The notes beneath the pieces are model-generated. The model did not search any database, was not told the origin of the DNA, and saw only the letters and a program-made list of their open reading frames with translations. 64,000 bases of DNA from Caprimulgus europaeus (Eukaryota > Chordata > Aves > Caprimulgiformes > Caprimulgidae). The position numbers and the translations under genes were made by a program. Where the stretch lies: positions 42,165,295-42,229,294 of the forward strand of contig OU015524.1 of NCBI GenBank assembly GCA_907165065.1. Reading direction: 5' to 3'. Shown here piece by piece: positions 52,060 through 63,958 of the stretch (position 1 is its first letter; every line of letters starts with the position of its first letter).

Positions 52060-55000
52060 CTGTTACATAAAATACACATGGAAAAATAAACAATGTGGCA
52101 ATGATCCTACTGTCTGGGCATAGTAATTATAAGAAAAATGTGAGATAACAGATAAATCAAGTGGAAAGATAATAGAAGAATAATAGATAGGAAAAAGTGT
52201 TCTTAGACAGAGTTCAAGTTATCAGCCAAATTGTAGAATCAGAATTTAGAAAATAACCTTAAAAGCAAAAATCTCCCTTTCCTTGTATGATATAGATATT
52301 CTCCTTTTTTTGCTTCATCCTACTTCTTATATCTTTTAGATGGAGTATTTTCGTCACTGAGGACATCTCTCAGGATATCTTAACTTTTAATACAAAGAAT
52401 CTTCACTATTTCTATCTTTCATATGTAACCCTTTACATATGTCCAGGTAAACTGTAAACCTTCACATTGGTTCAGACAATACTTTTAAAATAACTGTCTT
52501 AAATACAATCAATCTTTTATTTGTAATATTTACCATGGCCAATTACAATGGAAAGGAATTAACTTTATAAATGAGACAGGCACAAGGACTAAATCCCTTC
52601 CATGAATCTGCATAGCTAGATTGAATAAAAGATATTCCAAAACACTTCATTTCATAGTATTACAGCTGTAAATTTCCAGTGAAATTTCATAAATTTCACT
52701 ACATTTCATAATATTACAGCTCTGTCTTCAGATATATTATCTTTCTGCATCCTGGCTTTACAGTAGCATGAGATGAAATTGTGTGTGCTCCATCCTCATC
52801 TTTTGCTCTTTTAATTTCTTTTGCTCCGTCTTCCATTCTTGTTTACATCAGGAGAAAATGACTACTGTGGTCCAGAAGAGCAATTGCATGCAACAGTATA
52901 TAGCCTCACTGAGTAACTGGGAACTATGATTGCAGGCTCTGCTACAGATCACTCCTTTCCCAAAGCCTATTCACAGTTTTTGTGATTTACTCCCCCATAA
53001 AGATGCTGTCATTTGATTTAACTCACATAAGTCTTGTAGAGTTAAGGGGGAGATGTCTTTTATGCGAGACTGTTTGTTTGTTTGTGGGGGAGTTTGTTTC
53101 TTTCTTTTTTTGGACAACAGTGCTTGTAGAATAATAGCTCCTCTGTCTCCCAACATCATCAAAGTAGTCAATGGAAATTAGCATCCCTACCCTGAAAGAC
53201 CTGAGGATTCTCCCTTGTAATAAAATAAAGCATTTTATTTAAAACACGCAGTGATGCTGATGTTTACATAGACTCAATATTCAATCCAAACATAGTTATC
53301 CAAGAGGACTTTTCCAGTTTAGTGAAATATAAAAAACTTATTCATAGTTAAATGATAAACATTTAATGGAACAGACTAAAATACTGACGAGCATTCAATG
53401 AAATTATAGTTACACTTGTAAGATTAAGTGGTGACATTCTAAAACAAGTTCCTGCCAAAAGATAAAATGCAAATGAAAAATATTTGTTAAGAGAAAGAAT
53501 AGAAAAGTGTTCACTGCAAACATATTTACAGTCACAAAACAAAGTTAACACTAATAATCTAGAAGTCAGGCAAATCCAAATGTGAAAGTTAGGTAATTAG
53601 TAGTATCTTCACAAACAACTATAAAACTCTATACTTTCCCAAAAAAAATAGCCTCGGCCTACACAAGCAGATCTCTGAAAATAATAAAAACAAAGAAGTT
53701 AGCTGTGCATGAAAAGAAAATATTAAGAATGAATTGATCTTTGCCAGTGTAACAAGGAAACCATTCAGAGTATGCATATATGGAGAAGAGAGTATTTCTA
53801 TATAGAGAGCAAAGGAATATTTAAGATTATCATAAAAACAGACCCAACGCTCACATATTCATTATTTTTAAAAACACTGAATTACCCATTTTACTAACAA
53901 ATGCACTTCAGCACTTGTGCACAGGAGATAAGTAAAGCTGTAGGGCCAAATCTTCAAAGAAGTAGGTGCAAAGTACCCAGAATAAAAGCAGCCAGCATTT
54001 GCTTCACTACAAATCATTGGTTTAGTCTGATCAAAAGGATTGATCTGAAATGTTAATCTGGTTGTACAATGGGAATCCATCCTGTTCTGTAATACTGCAG
54101 GATTCTATACACTGTGAGATTGATCGTATGACAAAACATGGAAAACACAAGGATCATACCTTGGTTTTCACTCCCTTGAACAATTTCTCCAAACTACACA
54201 AGCTTAATCAATTCATATGCATCATGGTATAGCTAAAATGCCAAAACCAAAAAGACTGTATATGCTGTTTGAACTCAAATACAAGAGTCTAATGCTGAAT
54301 TATGCAACTCTGTGCATGTTAATCAATTTTCTTTCAGCTTGGTTAACTTTAATAACAGAGTAAAAGACAAGATCTTTTGCTCCTCACATTTCTAGTTTTC
54401 CCCCACTCTTCCTTCTTCCTCACAGCCACCCTATATCCTTTCAAATCAACACCAGTTCTCTTGTCTCTCTGTCTAGTAGGCTGTGATTGCCATGTATTTA
54501 TTTCCTATTCTATCACTTTTTGCTTGCTCCACACATATTTAATACCAGGTAAAATTTAGTCACTCTTCTTCATCCTCTTCTATCAAACTGCGTAAGGCTG
54601 CTGAACATGAAGCAAGTTCATATTAAGGCTGGCAAACTATATGAAGATGATTTGTGTAATGCAAGAGCTAGGACACAGGTATTCACAGCAACACACTTTG
54701 TGCATTTCAAGATGTCTGAAAGTCACTTTTAGCAATCAAGTGCAGCACAGTATATATACGAGCACCTTCACATATCACTCAGATTTCTACTTGACCGAAC
54801 CAGTGATCTCATCACAGTATGGAAACTTCCTGACATGGGGTCTGAAAACCTGTACCAAGCTTCTGAGTGAAATCAACTAATCTAATGAGAGGGCAAGACA
54901 GCCTTGAATTCTCAAACATTCTTTGAAAAGGAAAAAAAATAAACTCTCAACAAATTTTATATGCAGTCAGTTTATAGTTTGTGGTGTAACAAGTAGCGTT

Positions 55001-56301
55001 CATCTTTACCACTAGAAATACCCTTAAAGTTTCTTAACTACATTTTTAAAAAGAAAGCCTAGAAAACACAGAACAAATCTAAAGTACTGAATAGCTAACC
55101 ATTCAGCAAGTAAAATGCGAAAACTAAATTTATCAAGTAGTCTTTGCCTTCTAAACTGTAGCAACATAGGGGATTTTTAAATTGCAAAATTTAAGGAGTT
55201 AAAAACTTAAAGATAAGTAATAGATTCTTGTCCCAAGGGAAGGAAAAAAAACAATCAAAACCAAACAACAAACATGTAACTTCCAACTTTTATACTTGGT
55301 TGACCTATTTCTGGGGAAAAGTTTAATCAGAGAGCCAAAAGACAAAATTTTGTCAGTGCTAGTGGGAAGAAGGATATAAAATAAATTACAGAATTTTTAA
55401 AATAAAAGTTACTGTAGTCTAGGCCACATGGGAAGCTCATATATTTATGCAAAAAAAAAAAAAAGATAAAACAAAAGTTTCATGCCAGAGCCTGCAACAA
55501 GTTAAAGATTCTGCCAAAACTTTCTCAGAAAAATAATTCTTCCACCTTGCTTCTACTATTGCATGAATGCAGCTACATAATATTTGAGCCAGTCAAGTTA
55601 ACATTGGTTTTTATTCACTGTTGTACCAGCATGAATGAGTTTGAGTTCAAGTATGCAAGCAGTTTGATGGACCAACAAAGAGCAGTCTTGCTAAAACTTC
55701 CGGATTAGCAAGAATTTTCTGAATTTCAGTGCCAGTTTAATTTTCTAAATGCATATACTATTGCCCACATTTGTACAAACTTCCAAACAGATTTTGTCAA
55801 ATGGATGTTCTTCCCAATTTTTTAACTAGCACATAGTAAAAAGTTTTCTAAAGCTATCAATAGAGAAGCTGTGCATCAAATCATCTGGCTATCCTACTCC
55901 ATATAGCTATAATATGCATCTTCCAACCAGATATTTACGTAGGCAGCTTTAAGTTTTTGCAACTTCTATAACTCAAAAATTTCAACCAAAGAAAAATACC
56001 TTGAAAAAAGGCATTTTTGTCAATAATTAAGTTGGTTTTGTTCACATTTCATGGTCCAAGGATAATTTAGTTATTACTTCCTGCTAGCTGAAATGCACCA
56101 GAAGGAAGCTAAAGCATAGGTATCACTTTCTTAGTCCTTTTCAGAATTAGTGATTGTTGGAGCTGCTACAAACACACTGTGTGATTGATATAACCACAAT
56201 ATTGGATTACAAAACAGAAGGCAAAGCATGTAAACAGCATGTAAAGACTTAATACTTTTGTTTAGATTAAGAAGCAATGGAACTGGGGAAATATGCCTAA
56301 C
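52060..56301 (-). other. Intron between exons 75 and 76
   Basis: 4.2 kb. Two imperfect copies of ATTTCATA-TATTACAGCT occur near 52650 and 52705. No gene or transposon recognised. Confidence 0.85.
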
Positions 56302-56436
56302 CTGTTCCAGGTGAAATAGTACATTAGCTATATCAAGGACTCTTTCCACAGTCTTCTCTGGATCTGAGGAATCTTCAGTCCTGTTCGGTAAATCTTTGTA
56401 AAGTGCCATCTGCCATCTAATGGCAGGATCCTCAAG
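56302..56436 (-). CDS. RYR2: RYR2 exon 75
   Basis: Forty-five codons, phase 0-0, from [15 protein letters not shown] to NVLFHLEQ (about residues 3531-3575). The acceptor is CTCCTGCAG with a good pyrimidine tract; the donor is GTTAGG, weak. Bird-specific differences cluster at [11 protein letters not shown] (human NRTDDTSDPEK). It forms the last solenoid helices before the calmodulin-binding segment encoded by the next exon. Confidence 0.97.
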
Positions 56437-57280
56437 CTGCAGGAGAAAGATTTCACATGTCACCAAGGAAAAATGTTCCAAACACAGGATCAAACAGCTT
56501 AATTAGTACAGATACTGATTTGAAGGATAACAGAAGCACTTTATATGGCTAGCCCACATCTTTACATTGCTAATCCATACAGTGTCCACTACACTGACTG
56601 GGATAACAAAAGACTGATTTGTGCAATGTTTTTTGAGAGCTTCCAGAAGACCAAAAATTTAATAATCATACAAAGATCAAATGATTATGGGCCAGCAAAT
56701 ATCACTGGCACCAGCAATTATTTGAGGAAAACTAATAAATATGAGGTAGACAGACATAACTGTACACTGACTTTCTAGTTATTAAACCAAACAACAATGA
56801 AATTGTTGCTCTACTAGTTGGGATTACTTAGTTTTCAGTCATGGAAATTATTCATATTAGTCTTATTTATGGCTAATTGGTTTCATTTTAGTTATTTTGA
56901 CTTGGTAGAAAATCCTAATTTTACTAATTGCTAGCTAAAAAATGAAAAGTTCATTTAAGAAAATTGAATTCAAGATGCAACTGCTTATTAGCCTACAAAT
57001 TATAAAGAACTGTATGAAGCAAAATGATTTTGCTTATTTTTCTATTTCCATTTCATTTTTTTATTTCAGTGATCTGTGATTCACTGTTTTATTATTAGCA
57101 ATCTTTTTTGGTTCATTTTGTCTCCCTGACGCTTCTGCTAATCTACACTGATGCAAAACACTTTGCAACCATTTTTTGTGCCAATTACACTGAAGACAAA
57201 TGCAATGTGTAATTCACTTTACTGAGAGCTGTAGCCAGTGATCATTCTGATTGTGCAATTTAGGTTTAAGTCACACTGGC

Positions 57281-57364
57281 CTGGATTCACAGAGCATTTA
57301 GGAGCTCAAACCCTACAGATTCAAATATCGCTTTAACTCAGCACTTACACCTTTGTGGATCCAG
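57281..57364. repeat. Old imperfect palindromic repeat
   Basis: CTGGATTCACAGAGCATTTA at 57281 faces an inverted, diverged partner ending GGATCCAG at 57364 (reverse complement CTGGATCCACAAAGGTGTAA). With a one-base shift the arms continue as TTAGGAGCTCA against TAAGTGCTGA. Such GGATTCACAAAGG-type inverted ends are seen in old palindromic repeats of birds and reptiles, possibly non-autonomous DNA transposons. Age looks high because the arms are well diverged. It lies about 100 bases from the donor of the candidate cassette exon. Confidence 0.5.
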
Positions 57365-57467
57365 ATTTCAATTTGTGCCTAAGATGAGACAATAATGCTA
57401 ATTCACCTCCACAAGACACCTTATGATGCACAGTTTACTGAAGTTCCAGGAATGATTATAAACTTAC

Positions 57468-57842
57468 ACATTCGCTCAATAATAGCTTATTACAACCTAG
57501 AAAGCGACACTTGTCAGGCATTTCTTCCACCTTTCGGCTTTTCCGTTTCTTAACAACTGTCATATCCACAGTCTTTGTGTGAGCATTTGACTGGATCAAC
57601 ATGAATGTATAGTCCACAAAAGACTTTTTAACCACAGGTGGAGATGTCTTTTGATTTGAGGACTCCTCACATTCTATCAAGGTACAGCTTTTTTGTACAG
57701 GTAGTTTTCTAATGGTATGAGTAGTTGACATTTGAAGGTGTGAATTAGCATGGCTGGAAGAAGATTTTGGTGACTTGAGCTTCATCCATGTCAAAATGAA
57801 TGCAAGTTTCATCATCAATTTCTTGAAATAAAAGGCTCGGTA
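57468..57842 (-). other. Candidate unrecognised cassette exon, 125 open codons, phase 0-0
   Basis: Not recognised as any known protein. On the coding strand, a pyrimidine-rich tract (about 57851-57920) leads to ACTCAG at 57843-57848. An open frame of exactly 375 bases follows, then a GTAAGT donor at 57462-57467; the frame stops two codons inside the would-be intron. Read in the RYR2 phase the product starts YRAFYFKKLMMK, passes through a Ser/His/Thr-rich middle (SSSSHANSHLQMSTTH) and ends with a basic and Cys-containing tail (VVKKRKSRKVEEMPDKC, then FLGCNK). Flanking RYR2 exons end and begin in phase 0, so inclusion between GK (about 3530) and LE (about 3531) keeps frame. A second usable AG 21 bases further in (TTTCAAG) also keeps phase. 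Against it: no counterpart is known to me in other RYRs, part of the 5' segment also reads as an acidic, protein-like stretch in another frame (EIDDETCIHFDMDEAQ), and open frames of this length can occur by chance in 64 kb. It could equally be a retrocopy fragment or an exon of another transcript. Confidence 0.35.
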
Positions 57843-59827
57843 CTGAGTAACAACATGCAGGCATGCAAGGAAAGGAAAGACAGAAACAGGGTGAAGACAA
57901 ACATAGACAAAGGTAGACAAATGCATGAAATAGATGCCATAACATTAATAGCTAAAGATTCAGAAGGATGATTCTCAAATAGTGCAGTTTTCCAAAAAGA
58001 AATCAAGATAAATTACATTTTAGTTCTAACATAAATGACAGAACATGGGGTCTTTGAGAAGCAAATCTGGTTAACAGAAAACGTCATTTGAAGAAAGAAT
58101 ATTGCTATGGCTGGAAGAAAACCAGCCTTTCCAAACAGTGGTATTTTTTCCTTGTTTTGAAAGCCACCTTACACAAACACCATTATAACTAAGTTATATA
58201 ACATAACATTAAATAACAATTTAGATTGATAAGACCATTTGGCCTACATTCCTTCTATGTCTGACTCAACCACACAAGAAAAGGGTAGAGTATGCATGTA
58301 GCACAATGGCATAATTTTTCCTCACAAGAAACATCAGACTTGACTGTATCTGATGTGTACTTGATTCAGTCGTGATAGTGGCCGAATACTAATGACATCA
58401 GAGAATTATGGAATAAATTATATTGTACTTTGTAAATAACTATTGAATTTAACTTTATGCATTATACTTTTAAATAAGTTATGCACTAAGGTTTAAGGTG
58501 AAGTCTAGAATGTCAGTGCTAAATAATTCATTAAAAGGTGTATTTCAAGCCATTGTGAACAAACTACTTAGCAATAGATAATAAATCATAATAAAGATAA
58601 TAAATACAACTCTTAAAAAAATGAAGTTTTGAAGTCCTAGAAATGCTGTATTTTGTCTGTAGTTGAGTTGAGCACTTTTCACATACATGTCAAAACCAGA
58701 GCTTTTCAGAGCTAGTAAAGCAATATGTAGATAGCTATAAAATAAAGCTAGCTAAAATAGCTACTTAGCTTTGTTAGCTACGTATTATGTGGTCCCTTTC
58801 AGAATGTCATCTTCCATTGGGAATTCATTTTACAATTAGGAAAATCCAAAGTCACTGTTGAAAAGCGTACAAGTGGAAAATCTGAAAGTGTGTACTTTGG
58901 ATTAGCTAAGATTACTTCCTTCTTAATTATCAAAGCACCGTGAAACTTCATCAGTATAAGAAACTTAAAAGTACTTTTATTCTTATGTGTAATAAATAAA
59001 GGAGGTGATACATTGCAGAACAATAGCAAACTTTTAATTGAAGCAAAGGAAGTTTCTGAAGAGAAAGCACAGATTAAGGTTTTAAGAAGTACCACTACTC
59101 CAAGGCAATAAAGCAGTAACATACAGAAATTTATTAATAGCAGTATGCAGAATGCAACTCTAAAGAAATAAAATAGAAACTGAAGTATTTAAAACAGGAG
59201 GACAAGTGCTAAGAAGCAGCATGAAATGCCAGGCAAGACTTACAACTGTGTGGCTCACAAAACGACAATATACATATACTGTAAATGTCAGAACAGAAAT
59301 ACCTATCTTCATCATCAAGAAAACACTACTGAAGTTCGCACACAGAATGACAACACATTTAAGGTTTGTATTTTCATGGCATGCACAGTGCTTAAGTACT
59401 GTTGCTCATTAAGATCTTCATAAAAGTTCTTTTCTTCCTAGTACTTTGGCTGTGTGGTTTCTTATGCTTCTCAGTATACAATATTTGCTATCTAAACATA
59501 AGTATTTCAAGCTTTTTTTAGGATTTAACCAAAGCTTTTGTTTCCAGTGGTAAACTTTTCTATGTGGAATCTATAATTTAAGCTCTTGGACTTTTATTTG
59601 CAATATTTTATGAAAAATGCTAATTGTTAGCTTTGCAAAATGATGTATCTTCTTGTGAGCTTCCAGAAACCCCAACCTCCAAATAATCTTGCTTGAAATT
59701 GCAGCAATATGCAGAAAATGTAAGATGGGAGAAAATTAATCTTCAGACATTATTCAGGAAGAACCACCTCATTAACTCCCCTTGCCCCTCCTCCCCCCCC
59801 AAAAAAAAGAAAAGACACCCACACAGA

Positions 59828-59875
59828 AACAAACAAACAAAACCAAACCAAACCAAACCAAAACAAAAAAAACAA
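59828..59875. repeat. (AAAC)n/(AAACC)n A-rich satellite tract
   Basis: AAACAAACAAAC runs into four AAACC-type units and then an A-rich end, all in intron 74. Preceded by a C8/A8 homopolymer junction near 59795-59808. Confidence 0.9.
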
Positions 59876-60735
59876 CCCACATTTACTGCCATACGGTGGA
59901 ATCTAGACTTCTGGATGAGTCTTAAATACCCTTTCAGAAAATAAAGCCCCTATCAGAAAATAAAGCCAGACTTCCAACTTGCATGTTTATTGTCTTGGAA
60001 CCATTTAACAAGCACATGAAATACTAGTGAGTTTTTTTCCTTGAGGTGAATAAAACCTAGGGTGAGGGGAGGACATAAAGGACAATCTTAAAGCACCATC
60101 CATGGGTTTGATTCCATCTTCCTTCAATAGAGAAGAAACGTACATAATTTTATTACACTTTCAAATTATGGCTTTTTTGCCACTATTACAACTATTAATA
60201 AAATAGTTCAATTACACTGAGCCAGTTCAAGACCTTTTCCCTAAGGCTATTCATCTGTCACTAATTGGAATTCAATAACAAAAATCTACGCTTTGTACAA
60301 AATACTTTATTTTCCCTGGGATGAAAAACAGGAACAAAACTGAGCAAAGTGCAGATTTTTCACTTCACAGAGCATGCCAAAGTGGCAGCTTCCTTTTACT
60401 TTACACTTCAAACTGATAAAAAATAACTTTGAGCTTTCTGTGAATTCTGTCCTGAATAATAGAAGGTAGAATTTAAATAGTGATAGATTTTGCTTCCATC
60501 TCCAATTTCATATTAATGCTGTGCAGAGACAGGGATTTGAAGGGCCACATTATTGTATTTAATGCATATAAAAACAATTAAAAACCTAACAGTTAACAAT
60601 TGACATGAACAAGTTACTTGACAGAAGAGAAAAAGTGACTGCAAGTTATCCTAACAAACCAAGGGAGATTGTCATTATACAGCATCAATAAATTCAAAGG
60701 AAGGAAAATAACGTATAAAACTGCATGTAAATTAC

Positions 60736-60795
60736 CTTGCCCTGGAGATGAAGATTATTGCGGATGGTATCTCGTACTTCATCTTCAGTATCTTT
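60736..60795 (-). CDS. RYR2: RYR2 exon 74 (20-codon exon)
   Basis: A 60-base exon of exactly 20 codons, phase 0-0, beginning KDTEDEVRD and ending HLQGK (about residues 3511-3530). The acceptor is TGACAG and the donor GTAATT. Three positions differ from the human protein as remembered (T for I, N for S, L for I), more than in neighbouring exons of similar size. The candidate 375-base cassette lies in the intron immediately downstream and would join this exon in phase. Confidence 0.95.
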
Positions 60796-61725
60796 CTGTC
60801 AATAAATTACAATTCATATAAATTAGGAATAGAAGGTAATTAAGAAAATATATTGTTCACATAAATGTCAACCTTGAGCTTGGTTCAGATGATGAATAAA
60901 ACTGACAATGTGGAAGATTGAGGAAAATATCAGTGGCAATATGTCTTTTTTTTATTAGGCCAGAGTCAGCCATTTCCAATCTCAGAGGAGCAAGTTCTGG
61001 ATGGCATCATTCATATTTGTCCACAATAACACACTAAATGGAAGTCTAAATTAAAATTACTAGTATATACACAAATATATACTTTAACCAAAGTTTAACC
61101 AAATGAAACCAATATCATGAGCACAGCCTTCTCTGATTTGATTTGTTTCTTTTGCGGATCTTTTATCCATTATAAACATTCATTTTAGCTGTTCAAAGGT
61201 TATATAACCTGCTAGGGTGTATAAAGTATCATAGCTTGAGAAACGAGTGTATTCGAAATTACAATAACATTATTGTAGAATCACTAGAAGTATCACTTTT
61301 AAAACAGTCTATCCCTACAGAAATTCTTGCATTCCCACAAGAGTGATCAAAAGGAATTAGTTACAATATTGGGCATAGAAGTTAGGAAACATCCAGATCT
61401 TATTTGCATTTCCAATTCAAGCTTCATAAAATATAACAAACACAATTCAGCATTAAAAATTGAGAAATAACTGGTTAAATTTAAGTAGGTCATATACTAA
61501 TGGTTTATAAAATAAGTATATCCAAACTGAAGTGTTTTATGCCCTGGAAATGAGAACAATATGTAGATTACTATCTACCACAGTCACTCATTGTGCCTTT
61601 ATATAACAGAATTATAGTCCTGATAATTTGTGCCATGCTGTAAGAATGAGCATGAGGGAAAAAATTTCAAAGAATTTCATTAGTAAAATATTTCTACCTT
61701 TTAGAAGTGCAAAAAGAATACCTAC
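60796..61725 (-). other. Intron 73
   Basis: 930 bases. Nothing recognised. Confidence 0.9.
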
Positions 61726-61896
61726 CATACTGAATCGATTTTTGGCCAGTGCAATTAGCTCTTGGTCTCCTGGAGCACAGATGTTTAGGCCAATTGGAAG
61801 TAACCTCTTCAGTGCTGCCACAATGAGAGAGGTCTGCATAGAGTACCGGTCACCTTTTCGTTTCATCTTCTTTCTCTCCTGGTCAGAAACTGCTGC
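61726..61896 (-). CDS. RYR2: RYR2 exon 73
   Basis: Fifty-seven codons, phase 0-0, from [15 protein letters not shown] to ALAKNRFSM (about residues 3454-3510). The acceptor is CTGCAG and the donor GTAGGT. The strongly basic KKMKRKGDR stretch and the helix [16 protein letters not shown] are as in human RYR2. The last residue is Met where human has Leu. Because this exon and the next are both phase 0-0, each could be skipped without a frameshift. Confidence 0.97.
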
Positions 61897-62212
61897 CTGC
61901 AGCATAAAGCAAATATGAAAAATTCCAATATTAAATAAAAGAATTGTACTAGCAACTTTGTACTTGTCTCTGGTTTGATAATTTCCTTACTACCTATAGA
62001 GCTACAAACCTAACCAACGGAATTGCCGTTATATCATTGCCAATATTTTGCACCAATATTTTGAAAGTCCACTGTGTTTCTCTAACAACTACATTCTCAA
62101 CTCAGTGTTTTCAACAAAAACATTCACCACCAACAACAGTAAATTTATCCTCAGGAGTCCTCCTTTCTCCTTCCCTTCTCCAAAGAGAAAAATATAGAAA
62201 TCTTTATACTAC
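61897..62212 (-). other. Intron 72
   Basis: 316 bases. Nothing recognised. Confidence 0.92.
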
Positions 62213-62305
62213 CTTGGACATCTTAGATTTGGTGTCACTGATAAGGAAAGACATGTTGTTGATTTCATTTTGTACCACAAAGTTCTGCTCTTCCCTTTTG
62301 AAATT
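62213..62305 (-). CDS. RYR2: RYR2 exon 72
   Basis: Thirty-one codons, phase 0 at both ends, from [15 protein letters not shown] to TKSKMSK (about residues 3423-3453). The acceptor is TTTCCAG and the donor GTAGTA, a weak match to consensus. A conservative Ser replaces the human Thr before DTKSK. It continues the helical solenoid of the cytosolic assembly. Confidence 0.96.
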
Positions 62306-63559
62306 CTGGAAATACAAAGAAGATATAATTTAGATACACTTATGATATATGAGGAGTTCCATCTAAACAAATATTAAATAAAAATATAAATTAATTGGAA
62401 ATTTGTAAAATCTACAAGATAAGACAAGGACAGAAAAAATTAATGGATGATCAATAATGGCCTTGAATTCCAGCTTTATTTACATGACATAGCTCAGGGA
62501 GTTGTGTGTTTTCGGGGTTTTTTTTCTATGTTGGAGAGAAAGAAATTTTTTCTCTGGCTATGAAAAAGCTATGATGACAATCTCACTCCTCCTCTAATTC
62601 AATATAAAAATATTGTCTGGGTTTTCTCTTACTAGTAAATTCCATTTTTTCCCCATTATAAATCCCACTATATTCAGATGCATAACTTTAAATAAAAGAC
62701 TGAACTTACAAATACACAAGTAATTTGATGATCCAGTATCTATCTACTGTGCAACTACTTTGTGTGCACATCAATGTTTATAATAAATCTTACAGTTAAA
62801 TTCGGGCATAAGTACACAAATAATAAGGCATCTTGTTTCCCAAACTTGAGAGAATTGAAGTTAGGGCAGAAAAGAAATTTAGTACAGACAACAGTTCATA
62901 CAAAGATCCAATGCTTGAAAGTATTTAGTCTCTTTTGGTTTTGTTCTTCCTTTTGTTCCAGGATTCACATGAATCATGTTTTATTTTTATTTATGCATTA
63001 TCAGTGATGGTGCCTGATTAGGTATTAATGCAGACTCCTTGGTTCCTGCATATGAACCAGAAGAATCAGTCTTGAGAACCAAGGGTAAATTCTGTAGACA
63101 TGGAATTAAGTGGTAAAATTTATGAAACAGCATCATCTAGGAAAAAATATTTTATTCAGAGAATTACTTGTAAGATATACTTGTTACTTCCTTGCTATTA
63201 GAACACTTACTTACTTCTCTTCATTGAATCCAGCTACAGACCTAGGCTTAATAATTTAATTATATACCTATGACTTTTATTAAAGAAATACAAATCTACA
63301 CTGCAACACAAATTAAGTGTACATATTAGAGCTACACATTTCTTTCAGGAAATCCTTGTTCCACTAGTCACGTTGAAAACTCTTCCACATGATTTTATCT
63401 TCCAAGAGGCTCAAGCAGACAGACTGTACAATTTAGGAAAATGGACTTTAATGAGACAACCACTAGTAATTTAGTAGCCATACATCCTGGTTATAAAAAG
63501 GCTTTGGGGGTGAAAATAACTGATTAAAAAAAAAAAAAAGACACAGACCTCAATGAGAT

Positions 63560-63594
<35 letters not shown>

Positions 63595-63870
63595 GCATAG
63601 ATATAAACAAAAAAAAAATCCCCCAAAACCACAATAAACAAATCACAATTTATATGAAAAACACCTACAGTCAGTGTCACTATGTCACAAAATATCCATC
63701 AACTCCCCTAGCTACTCAGGCATTTCAAAAGTGCCAGAAAACTGAAGTATCTTCCCATCTGCAGTTTCACTTCTGTCATTAAATGTGTTTTCCCAAACAC
63801 AACCACTACATAACTGATCTGCCTACCAAGAAACCTAATCAAAACAAGTAATTACCAAGCAATTACTTAC
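62306..63870 (-). other. Intron 71
   Basis: 1.6 kb with the GATA microsatellite at 63560 and flanking A-runs. Nothing else recognised. Confidence 0.9.
63560..63594. repeat. (GATA)n microsatellite
   Basis: An uninterrupted run of nearly nine GATA units in intron 71, followed by the imperfect GCATAGATATA. Likely length-polymorphic. Confidence 0.98.
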
Positions 63871-63958
63871 ATGAGACTTTGACCAGTAAATGAAGACCTC
63901 AGCCACCATACGGAACAATTCTTCTGCTTCAGGGTTGGGCTCTTTTAGCCATTTTGCC
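63871..63958 (-). CDS. RYR2: RYR2 exon 71
   Basis: The first exon of the gene seen here in transcription order. It supplies the last base of an Arg codon, then 29 codons from [14 protein letters not shown] to YWSKSH (about residues 3393-3422), and appears identical to the human protein as remembered. The acceptor is CTAG and the donor GTAAGT, ending in phase 0. It encodes helices of the bridging solenoid in the cytosolic cap, upstream of the calmodulin site. Its 5' neighbour exon is beyond the window. Confidence 0.96.

Larger units (their letters stand above)
56437..60735 (-). other. Intron 74 (exons 74-75)
   Basis: 4.3 kb with the candidate cassette exon (57468-57842), the old palindromic repeat (57281-57364) and the AAACC tract (59828). 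A 107-codon open frame at 58799-59122 (minus) has no recognised similarity. The rest is unassigned. Confidence 0.85.

Noticed and set aside
58799-59122. 107-codon minus-strand frame in the cassette intron
   Set aside because: Hydrophobic, AT-driven composition, no flanking splice signals, no recognised similarity.
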